Shown here in pieces: positions 51,401 through 60,885 of a stretch of DNA of 64,000 nucleotides. The notes beneath the pieces were generated by a model. It had not been told where the DNA came from. It searched no databases and saw nothing but the letters and a program-made list of their open reading frames with translations. Within the stretch, counting starts at the first letter, position 1; the number at the start of each line of letters is the position of its first letter. The stretch is from Lampris incognitus. Its lineage: Eukaryota > Chordata > Actinopteri > Lampriformes > Lampridae. The stretch is taken from positions 57,512,538 through 57,576,537 of the forward strand of contig NC_079220.1 in NCBI RefSeq assembly GCF_029633865.1, written 5' to 3'. Both the position numbers and the translations under genes were made by a program.

Positions 51401-54400
51401 CTATGTTTTACCCCTCACACACTGAACCTGACTATGTTTTACCCCTCACACATTTAACCTGACTATGTTTTACCCCTCACACACTTAACCTGGCTATGTT
51501 TTACCCCTCACACACTGAACCTGACTATGTTTTACCCCTCACACACTGAACCTGACTATGTTTTACCCCTCACACACTGAACCTGGCTATGTTTTACCCC
51601 TCACACACTGAACCTGACTATGTTTTACCCCTCACACACTGAACCTGGCTATGTTTTACCCCTCACACACTGACACTGAACCTGACTATGTTTTTACCCC
51701 TCACATACTGACACTGAACCTGACTATGTTTTACCCCTCACATACTGACACTGAACCTGACTATGTTTTTACCCCTCACATACTGACACTGAACCTGACT
51801 ATGTTTTACCCCTCACATACTGACACTGAACCTGGCTATGTTTTTACCCCTCACACACTTAACCTGGCTATGTTTTACCCCTCACACACTGAACCTGGCT
51901 ATGTTTTTACCCCTCACACACTTAACCTGGCTATGTTTTACCCCTCACACACTGAACCTGACTATGTTTTTACCCCTCACATACTGACACTGAACCTCAG
52001 GGCCAGTCCTATGCTATTCTGGGCCGGGGAGCAACCATCGCTCACCGCCCCCCCCCCAAAAAAACCCCCCACAGACATGCACGACCGTTACAACCAGCAA
52101 CACCCATAAAGCCCAGGCCTACGCATGCACGCATACACCACACATCTGTGTGTGGGGTGAGCACAGGCTACCAGAAGAAACAACCTGATGTCATCATCAT
52201 GCATTCTGTCTGGCCACTGTGCAGGATCAAATAAGTAAAACCCACGCTCCCCATCACTTTCGTGACTTCCCTCTTCCTCGACAGATTCTCGGTGGTCGTT
52301 TGCATTCTCGATAGCGGTGGAGGTGCTAGCACGAGCGCCACGGTCGCTGACCGCTCTGGTATCCTCTGCTGCTGAGTCAGCACATGTGGTGGATGTGCTA
52401 GCTTCACTGCTATCCACAGTGTCCTCCAAGTGTTCTGCTGCCCGAACGTTAAGCCAAGCACCGTATACCTTCTTTGCCTTTTCTGCCTCTTTTTTTGTAT
52501 TTTCTACCGTACGTTTCTGTCATTTTCTTTTCTTACAACCAGATTTGTTTCCAGACATGTTTTTGGTTAGTAGAACCGAATTTCACGTCTTCACCACAGG
52601 CTATACTAACTCATGGGGGAGGGGACGACGACACAACTTTTGATACATTTTTGAAAATAAATCGTTCTCAACCAATAGGGAAACTGCCAGGAGGAGCAGC
52701 ATACAGCGCCTCTTTGCACTGCTGACACACACAAATAACAATCCCTGCACCTACAGCAGAATCAGCGCAGAAAGGTTTTTTTTTTTCTGGGCCCCCCTCC
52801 AGACCTGGGCCCGGTGCGGTTGCTCCCGTTGCTACCCTGCAGAACCGGCCCTGCTGAACCTGACTATGTTTTTACCCCTCACACACTGACGTTGGGGAAA
52901 AGAGCTGCGTGGCTTTGCCACCTGAATATTCTCCACAGAGAGGTGGAACAATGGTGGGTGGAATCTCTTTCTTTCTCTCGGCTGAACCACTTTTGTGATG
53001 ACAGTCTGCATGGGACAGTGTGCATGGGACAGTGTGCACGGGGCAGTCTGCATGGGACAGTCTGCACGGGACGCACGGGACAGTCTGCACAAGACAGTGT
53101 GCACGGGACAGTCTGCACGGGACAGTCTACACAAGACAGTGTGCACGGGGCAGTCTGCACGGGACAGTGTGCACGAGGCAGTCTGCATGGGACAGTCTGC
53201 ACGGGGCAGTCTACACGGGACAGTGTGCACGAGGCAGTCTGCATGGGACAGTCTGCACGAGGCAGTCTACACGGGACAGTGTGCACGAGGCAGTCTGCAT
53301 GGGACAGTGTGCATGGGACAGTGTGCATGGGGCAGTCTGCACGGGGCAGTCTACACGGGACAGTGTGCACGAGGCAGTCTACACAAGACAGTGTGCACGG
53401 GGCAGTCTGCACGGGACAGTGTGCACGGGGCAGTCTGCACAGGACAGTCTACACAAGACAGTGTGCACGGGGCAGTCTGCACGGGACAGTGTGCACGAGG
53501 CAGTCTGCATGGGACAGTGTGCATGGGACAGTGTGCATGGGGCAGTCTGCACGGGGCAGTCTGCATGGAGCAGTCTGCACGGGGGCAGTCTGCACGGGAC
53601 AGTCTGCACGGGGCAGATCTGTGCCGTCACGGTGCAGCCCGGTGAGGGAAGGGGGCGGGAGCAGTGTCTAATAAGCCATCTGCCGAGCTGCTGTCAATCA
53701 AGTCCAGAGGAGGAAATGGTGTCTTTTATTGGACAAATGTAGCCGAGAAATGAGCCGACACTTCTGGCTAATTGGTAAACAGCCACACATTACAGTGTAA
53801 GTGATGAACGCATGAGAAGGGATGATGTAAATGGCAACGCGGGTGTCGCTTCCCTTTTGAGAGGCTTGTCTGGAAAACTGTTAAGTTTACCGGTGGAAAG
53901 ACATACAACAAAATGGGAAGAAAGGGAAAAGCAGCTGCTGTGCAACATTTCCAGAAGTTTAATGATGGAGAACAGCTCAGGTAGAAAATAATTATTTCAC
54001 GTGGCACGTCTTCAAAATCGATACACAACACAGACAGCAGACTTGTGCACACGTAGTACCAGCTCTTACGAAACTCTCCATCACATCAGACCCCCTGTCC
54101 GTGTGATCCTCACGTCACCGCCACACCCTTCTCTAGATCTGTGTTACAGAGCAGCTGCCTTTTCTCACGTAGCTGTGCTTTTTGTCTCGGGGCCTCTTCC
54201 CTCCCCACACCGCTGCCAGCCACACAGGTTGCTGGCGAGTCACCCGTACTGGACGGTGGATTTCAAGTGTCTGTAAGATGACGTAGTATTAGAATAACTT
54301 ACATGCATGAAAAGAGGCACAGCTGAGGAGCAACGTGTAATATTACATCAACATAACATGTCAGTCGATGAACTCTTGCATCCCACATCCTGTTACACAC

Positions 54401-56392
54401 CCGAGCACAAAAAGTCATGCCTCCATGCTACGGTACCGAAACCCATCACAGAGGATACCGCTCTGCCAGCCCCCACCTGTATAAAGTTGCTCAAACTTTG
54501 TTAAAAAAAAAAAAGCAAATGGTCGCAAAGAATAGGCCCGGCCCCTCCCACACAGCGCAGGATCAGCAAGGCACTTGAGATGAGCGCGGCACACATGTGA
54601 TTATCTCCTCACCAAGTGCACATGGTGGCTGCACCGCAGGAAGTGCTGCGAAAACAATAGTGGCAAAGGATTCGCTTAGCACCCTTTTTTCCCCCAAATC
54701 TCAAAACAATCACAGAGTGAACCAGTAGATGTCAGATTTATGACCGTGACCACCAATCCAGCTGCCCGTATCAGTACCAGAACTCCTTCCATAGATCACG
54801 TCACTGCTGTCCTGCAGCAGCTCCACTGGCTCCCTGTTAAATACCGTGTGGACTTCCAGATCCTGCTCCTCAACTTTAAGGCCTTAATAACCCAGCTCCT
54901 TCATATCTTTCTGAACTCCTTCATATCCACACGCCCTCCCGCTCTCTCACAGCCTCTTCTGCTCTCCAACTCACTACACCATCGGCCCCACTGGACTACC
55001 ACGGGGTCTAGAGCCTTCGGTCATTCTCCCCCCGCCTATAGACCTCTCTCCCACAAGACCTTCACAACACTGACTCTCTTTCAGCCTTCACCTCCCATCT
55101 CAAAACCCACCTTTTCTAACTGGCATATTCAGTCTGATCCACGCTGCACTGAGCTGTGTGCAGATGGTGATTTACACTTATCTGTTGTGTTAACTTTTTA
55201 TTGTCTACCTGCTTTGTTTTGACTTTATGCTGTCTGGTACAGAGCTGCCGGTCTTCTGTAAGGTGTCCTTGAGTGCTCTGCGAGGCTCCCACAAACAAAA
55301 TGTTGTATTATTGTTATAATTATTATTATTATCATTGTTATTATTATTATCATTATTATTATGACGCTTGTGATGCTACAACTCCAGTGAGAATAGTTTA
55401 AAACTGGTTATTACACATATATATATATATTTCTATATATGGGCTGACGGACCTTTCTCGTCACCAGTCGTTTGTTGGGGTAGCCTATTTTGACCACTTA
55501 AAAAAAAGACACCCCCCTCCCTCCCTCCACTCCCCTCACACAAAGGATGTGTCCCCCTGCAGAAGGCCACAGGCCTGGCCCATACAAGTGCGGGTCTGGC
55601 TGGCAACAGTGTGCATTGATGGCAGGATTACAGCAACAATGTGGAATGAATGGAAAGGGGCAAAGTGACGAGAAGACATCGGGGGTGCACGGGCAGAACG
55701 AGAAGGTCCGTCCGGCACACAGACTGGACGGCCTGGTGCTGGACGGACTGAGGGGGTAGAACCACACAGCCTGTTTACTACAGTAGGGGGACGCGCGGCT
55801 TAGCTGGGAAACCATTAACCCGTTAAAGTGGAATACACACTGAGCGGACGTGTAGCAAGGGGCGACCTCTCGGGTTTGAACCGGGCCGCCGGCTGGGAAG
55901 CCGCCGGGCTTGGGTTCGACCAGAACCAGCTGCTCGGTTCGGCTCTCGGCGGACTTCCACAGTTGGAGGTGTAAATGAACAAAAGAGGCGTCGGAAGAGC
56001 AAGAAGCGACCGAAGCGGTTCGGGGGATTTACGCTCGGAACCGCCGTTTACCCGCTTCAGCCCGCCCGGAACCGCCGAGGTCCGCACGGCGAGCAACAAG
56101 CGACACCTTGTTGTTGTTTTCATTGTTTGAGTCTCTCCCCCCCCCCCCCCCGTCTCTCTCTCTCTCGCTCCGCACCGCTCTCCTACTTACTTGGACGACC
56201 ATCCCCTCCACTTCACCAGAAACTCCAACTTTCCCTGCGGGGATTAAAGAGTGAGAAAGGCGTGAGACGGCGCGTGGCTGACGGCGGTACAAACCACAAG
56301 AGCTTAGCGTGGCGTCTGACCTTCCTGAGCCGCTTGTTGAGGATGCATTCAGCATCGAAGACCTGCTCTCCCACGGCGCTCAGCTCCTCCAT
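45468..56392 (-). CDS. cbx2: Cbx2, Polycomb chromobox protein (five coding exons)
   Basis: A PRC1 subunit that binds H3K27me3 and compacts chromatin. Coding exons: 56392-56321, 56234-56191, 48833-48768, 47038-46969 and 46883-45468 (1668 nt, 555 residues; human about 532). Each joins in frame with GT-AG sites. Exons 1-3 give the chromodomain: [33 protein letters not shown] and [16 protein letters not shown]. The cage aromatics F12, W33 and W36 are present. Exon 4 carries the AT-hook RPRGRPRK. Exon 5 starts with a Ser/Asp-rich acidic tract, then a second hook-like [13 protein letters not shown]. It ends with the RING1-binding Pc box ([20 protein letters not shown]...VGFFSIRNY). Intron 1 is 86 bp; intron 2 is about 7.36 kb and full of repeats. 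The start lies in a GC-rich island. It points the same way as enpp7. Confidence 0.96.
47195..48310 (-). mobile_element. Penelope-like element remnant with GIY-YIG domain
   Basis: A minus-strand coding fragment (about 47516-47833) includes [17 protein letters not shown], a GIY-YIG-type endonuclease motif as in Penelope-like retroelements. The flanks at 47195-47395 and about 47830-48310 are inverted copies of each other, sharing GCATATGAAACCGGTCGTTG-type sequence. The right flank is split by the MITE at 47943-48198. It lies in cbx2 intron 3. No reverse transcriptase was recognised, so it is a partial, inactive copy. Confidence 0.7.
47943..48198. mobile_element. 256-bp MITE with perfect 18-bp terminal inverted repeats
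   Basis: Both ends read TGCCCCTTTTCCACTACA inward without mismatch. The adjoining subterminal region has GCTCGACTC/GAGTCGAG modules, also inverted. The flanking trinucleotides are TTT and TTA, so a 3-bp target duplication (Harbinger-like TWA) is possible but imperfect. It is nested in the Penelope-like remnant within cbx2 intron 3. Confidence 0.85.
49160..49587 (-). mobile_element. SINE family 2 copy (in cbx2 intron 2)
   Basis: A tRNA-derived SINE unlike family 1. On the minus strand its head has TAGCGTGGCGGTC and a B-box-like GGTTCGAATCTCC. The body has GTCGCTGCACTAGCGCCTCC and CCTCACTGTCAGGTGAAAAG. The tail is A/G-rich near 49160. It faces the copy at 50047-50475 in opposite orientation. 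Confidence 0.82.
49937..49976. repeat. perfect 16-bp-arm hairpin
   Basis: Arms at 49937-49952 and 49961-49976 are exact reverse complements with an 8-nt loop ATACTTCA. The 13-mer GTGTAATACTTCA is also directly repeated (49925-49937 and 49948-49960). Confidence 0.92.
50047..50475 (+). mobile_element. SINE family 2 copy (in cbx2 intron 2)
   Basis: A plus-strand copy with head GTGTCCGGGTGGCATAGCAG, B-box-like GGTTCAAATCCCC and the same body as the copy at 49160-49587. It ends in GGGGAGAAAAGGGGGGAAAT. Confidence 0.82.
50560..51997. repeat. 31-bp minisatellite (about 46 copies)
   Basis: The unit is CTGAACCTGACTATG then TTTTACCCCTCACACA. Variants include TTAACCTGGC and, near the right end, longer units with an added CTGACA. 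The array resumes for one unit at 52854-52890 after an inserted hAT element. It lies in cbx2 intron 2. Confidence 0.96.
51998..52853 (-). mobile_element. hAT-type transposon with transposase N-terminal remnant
   Basis: The ends are CAGGGCCAGTCCT and the complement of CAGGGCCGGTTCT. CTGAACCT flanks both sides (51990-51997 and 52854-52861), a perfect 8-bp target duplication. The minus strand keeps the start of a ZMYM1-like hAT transposase ([12 protein letters not shown], then a Ser/Thr/Glu-rich linker and [20 protein letters not shown]). A frame change follows the first 12 codons. The catalytic and dimerisation regions are deleted. Confidence 0.88.
53005..53625. repeat. 14-bp minisatellite (about 43 copies)
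   Basis: The unit is GGGACAGTCTGCAC with variants (TGTGCAC/TCTACAC/TGCATG; GGGAC/GGGGC/GAGGC). Blocks repeat at larger spacing, for example GTGCACGAGGCAGTCTGCAT at 53281 and 53491. Three units equal 42 nt, so frames stay open and create false 14-residue repeat proteins on both strands. Confidence 0.95.
54754..55340 (+). mobile_element. 5'-truncated LINE, L2/CR1-like 3' end (in cbx2 intron 2)
   Basis: The coding part is [20 protein letters not shown] and [20 protein letters not shown], homologous to the copy at 3670-4505. It ends with AGGTGTCCTTGAGTGCTCTG and an (ATT)n tail near 55305-55360. It starts abruptly at about 54754. Confidence 0.83.
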
Positions 56393-56640
56393 GTCCGCCC
56401 TTCGCCCGCACTGCTTACTCTCCTCACACGAGAAGAATGGGGAGGCGGGCCCAGCGCAGCCCAGCAGCGCAGCAGCCCAGCAGCGGCGCCGCGGCGGTCC
56501 CTCCGCGGCTTCCGTCCGCGCCGAGTGGCACAGCGCCACGTTTCCCTCCGCGCCGGCCGAGCCTGCGACCAGGGGAGGGGGTTTGTGCGCCCAGGGTGGA
56601 CGTTCGACAAGAACACGTTTGGTTTCTTGGTGTTAAAACA
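55690..56640. promoter_or_regulatory. GC-rich, CpG-rich island over cbx2 exons 1-2
   Basis: CpG dinucleotides are frequent from about 55690 to 56640, far above neighbouring DNA. The stretch covers cbx2 exons 1 and 2 and its 5' flank. This is typical of a vertebrate Polycomb-gene promoter. Open frames on either strand here are a by-product of base composition. Confidence 0.6.
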
Positions 56641-57097
56641 CAGATGGTATTCGTGAGGGTTAGCTGGTGGTGGCTGTGAAGAACAGCTTTGTGTCTCAGT
56701 GATGACGTCTTAATACCTGCTCAGTCTGGCGACGATTCAAACGTGGCACAATGTCCCTGTTGTGGGCTTGTCCCCAACCCACACCTTGTAACTAACCCCT
56801 GTGTAATAAAGTGATACAAACGCTTACATTCATCACACCTTTACTTCGCATTTTCTCCTAATAATTTAAAAAGACATGTTTCCAATTCATATGGTTTATA
56901 TATGGGCAATTTGCACATGTTCTATAGTTAAATATGGCTGCCCCTCATACAGCTGTCATCACATCACACCCAACGTTTAACAGCAGCAACGGCGCTTTTT
57001 CAAACAACAACAACGCGGTTCCCATGGAAACGAGAAGTGCCAGAGGCGCATGAGCAGTCATGGCCGCAGCGTGACTTTCTCATGTCACAAATGTCAT

Positions 57098-57775
57098 GTG
57101 AAGGTGTATATGTCCTGATCTGACAAGATGGTTATTACACATGTAGTAACGTGAAGGTTTATATGTCCTGATCTGACAGGATGGTTATTACACATGTAGT
57201 AATGTGAAGGTTTATATGTCCTGATCTGACAGCATGGTTATTACACATGTAGTAATGTGAAGGTTTATATGTCCTGATCTGACAGGATGGTTATTACACA
57301 TGTCGTAATGTGAAGGTTTATATGTCCTGATCTGACAGGATGGTTATTACACATGTAGTAATGTGAAGGTTTATATGTCCTGATCTGACAGGATGGTTAT
57401 TACACATGTAGTAATGTGAAGGTTTATGTGTCCTGATCTGACAGGATGGTTATTACACATGTAGTAATGTGAAGGTTTATATGTCCTGATCTGACAGCAT
57501 GGTTATTACACATGTAGTAATGTGAAGGTTTATATGTCCTGATCTGACAGCATGGTTATTACACATGTCGTAATGTGAAGGTTTATATGTCCTGATCTGA
57601 CAGGATGGTTATTACACATGTCGTAATGTGAAGGTTTATATGTCCTGATCTGACAGGATGGTTATTACACATGTAGTAATGTGAAGGTTTATATGTGTCC
57701 TGATCTGACAGGATGGTTATTACACATGTAGTAATGTGAAGGTTTATGTGTCCTGATCTGACAGGATGGTTATTA
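57098..57775. repeat. 53-bp minisatellite (about 13 copies)
   Basis: The unit joins GTGAAGGTTTATATGTCCTG, ATCTGACAGGATGG and TTATTACACATGTAGTAAT. Copies are more than 90% alike by eye, so expansion or homogenisation is recent. One unit has GTGTCC in place of GTCC. Confidence 0.96.
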
Positions 57776-58354
57776 CAAGTCATTACCAAACACGTTACTA
57801 GTTGAGTATTTTAGTTCAGAAATAAGAAACTTAACTTTATTCACGTGTATTCATTATACATTGTACGCAAGGCTCCGCGGTTTCAGGTTTTATTTTTTAA
57901 AGCCATCCAGCATGCCGAGTTTCGCCACAAGAGGGCACTGTTACATAACCTCACACGACAAGGAACAACTTTTGGATCCGTGGGAACGAAATTTTTCGGT
58001 GAACGTTGGTAAAAACCGAAACCGCTGAGCCTTGATTGTATGCTAGCTAACAAGTTAGCTTAGCAAGTCTAAGACTTGGCCAACCTTTTCTCCAAAAAGT
58101 GGAAGTTGTCATGACATCACGCATCATGACATCACGCGTCATGACGTCACATTTTGCTGTCACAACTTTGAAAAAAGCGTCATAACATTAAACGTATTTT
58201 GTAGGACGACCAAAGCTCTGCTAAGATATCTGCTCCACACCACTAATAGAGCTCTGGAACAAGAAAAACTGATTTTAAAGAGTTTATTTTTTATTTTTTC
58301 AAAATTTCAAAAGCCGAAAGTGCCCCAAACTGAAGAATTGCCCATATACGTTTT

Positions 58355-59350
58355 GCCAAGAGCTAATAAGTACTGAATGAGTTAATAACTACTGAATGAG
58401 CTAATATGTTCTGGATGAGTTAATAAGTAGTGAATGAGTTAATAAGTACTGAATGAGCTAATAAGTACTGAATGAGTTAATAACTACTGGATGAGTTAAT
58501 AATTATTGGATGAGTTAATAAGTACTGAATGAGCTAATAACTACTGAATGAGTTAATAAGTACTGAATGAACTAATAAGTACTGAATGAGTTAATAACTA
58601 CTGGATGGGTTAATAACTACTGAATGAGTTAATAAGTACTGAATGAGCTAATAAGTACTGAATGAGCTAATAAGTACTGGATGAGTTAATAAGTACTGAA
58701 TGAGTTAATAAGTACTGGATGAGTTAATAACTACTGAATGAGTTAATACCTACTGAATGAGTTAATAAGTACTGAATGAGCTAATAAGTACTGGATGAGT
58801 TAATAACTACTGGATGAGTTAATAAGTACTGAATGAGCTAATAAGTACTGCATGAGTTAATAACTACTGGATGAGTTAATAAGTACTGGATAAGTTAATA
58901 ACTACTGAATGAGTTAATAACTACTGGATGAGCTAATAAGTACTGAATGAGCTAATAAGTACTGAATGAGTTAATAACTACTGAATGAGTTAATAACTAC
59001 TGGATGAGTTAATAACTACTGAATGAGTTAATAAGTACTGAATGAGCTAATAAGTACTGAATGAGTTAATAACTACTGGATGAGTTAATAAGTACTGGAT
59101 GAGTTAATAAGTACTGAATGAGTTAATAACTACTGAATGAGTTAATAAGTACTGAATGAGCTAATAACTACTGAATGAGTTAATAAGTACTGAATGAGCT
59201 AATAACTACTGAATGAGTTAATAACTACTGGATGAGTTAATAACTACTGAATGAGTTAATAAGTACTGAATGAGCTAATAAGTACTGAATGAGCTAATAA
59301 GTACTGAATGAGTTAATAAGTACTGGATGAGTCAATAAGTACTGAACGAG
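58355..59350. repeat. 19-bp minisatellite (about 52 copies)
   Basis: The unit is GAGTTAATAAGTACTGAAT, with variants GAGCTAAT, AACTACTG and CTGGAT mixed irregularly along the array. Confidence 0.96.
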
Positions 59351-59574
59351 TTGTTGAAATGCGGCCGGCTACAACATGTGGCCGAATCTGTTTGGACAAA
59401 TAAGTGCAAATTAAGCAATAAAAGGCATTTGCAAAAATAAGCTAATTTAGTTTTATTTTCAAAGGCCTGAGAAACAGAACGAGTCGAAAGAAGTTTTATT
59501 TTCAAAGCTTCAAACATTTCAAATGAATTGTACAATGTTGTTCTATAAATACATTAAATTACATAAATAAGTCA

Positions 59575-60262
59575 CTGATTTACTCACTCGTTCACTCACC
59601 TTATCACTCATTTACTCACACGTTCACTCACCTTATCACTGATTTACTCACACGTTCACTCACCTTATCACTCATTTACTCACTCGTTCACTCACCTTAT
59701 CACTGATTTACTCACACGTTCACTCACCTTATCACTCATTTACTCACACGTTCACTCACCTTATCACTCATTTACTCACACGTTCACTCACCTTATCACT
59801 CATTTACTCACTCGTTCACTCACCTTATCACTCATTTACTCACACGTTCACTCACCTTATCACTCATTTACTCACGTTCTCTCACCTTATCACTCATTTA
59901 CTCACACGTTCACTCACCTTATCACTGATTTACTCACTCGTTCACTCACCTTATCACTGATTTACTCACTCGTTCACTCACCTTATCACTGATTTACTCA
60001 CGTTCTCTCACCTTATCACTCATTTACTCACACGTTCACTCACCTTATCACTGATTTACTCACACGTTCACTCACCTTATCACTCATTTACTCACGTTCT
60101 CTCACCTTATCACTCATTTACTCACACGTTCACTCACCTTATCACTGATTTACTCACACGTTCACTCACCTTATCACTCATTTACTCACGTTCTCTCACC
60201 TTATCACTGATTTACTCACACGTTCACTCACCTTATCACTCATTTACTCACTCGTTCACTCA
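59575..60262. repeat. 33-bp minisatellite (about 21 copies)
   Basis: The unit joins TCACTCATTTACTCACACG and TTCACTCACCTTAT. A shorter variant has CTCACGTTCTCTCACC. It is itself built of degenerate TCACTCA-like words. Confidence 0.96.
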
Positions 60263-60885
60263 CTTCAGCCAGACACATGATTGATCAAAATAAACGAGTG
60301 CCCATCTGAGATGCAAATATCGGCTGATTGGATTCTGCCCTATTGTTTTTTATGTTGCCCTTGCGATTCCACCTGCACATTTCATCTCCTAAGAATTATT
60401 TCACAACTAGTTTCAACGGGAATGAGCTCGGAAGTGGCGCTGGCTCCTGTGCAGTCCACTCTGTGTATTTCTATAGCCTACACAGCCAGAAGAAGACGTC
60501 CAGAAGAAATGTCCACAGCAGTTGTTTCCCCATCCCAGATTTACAGTACGGGGTAGTGAGCGCTCCTTGTGGGATGTTCAAAAGGAGGTTTGTTTTGTGT
60601 TTCCTTTCTCAGAGGTTTGTTCTGACATACTATACCTGAAATACAGAGAAAAAGAGACGGCAACTTGAAAAACAAACCCCCAAACCAACAACAAACAGTG
60701 GCAGCAGCAACAAGAACATCAAACCAAGCAGAGAGTCCTAGCGTTAGGGCCTGCTTGTGGACTTAAAGTGTAACTTTACCGTCATGCTCAATACTCAGTC
60801 TTGTGATTGATTAGATCAGGTTTCTATTGGGGTTAAAGTGACGTTTATAAACTGATCGACGTCAGTCGCAGATGTAAAATTGATA

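Noticed and set aside
51651-52109. Open frame rich in [12 protein letters not shown] repeats
   Set aside because: It is a frame through the 31-bp minisatellite running into the hAT insertion.
52995-53742. Long open frames with 14-residue repeats on both strands
   Set aside because: They come from the 14-bp minisatellite, where three units make 42 nt and keep frames open. Both strands are open, with no domain or splice context.
55498-56656. Several 100-170-codon frames around cbx2 exon 1
   Set aside because: They arise from GC-rich composition of the CpG island. Only the exon 1 and exon 2 segments on the minus strand fit cbx2.
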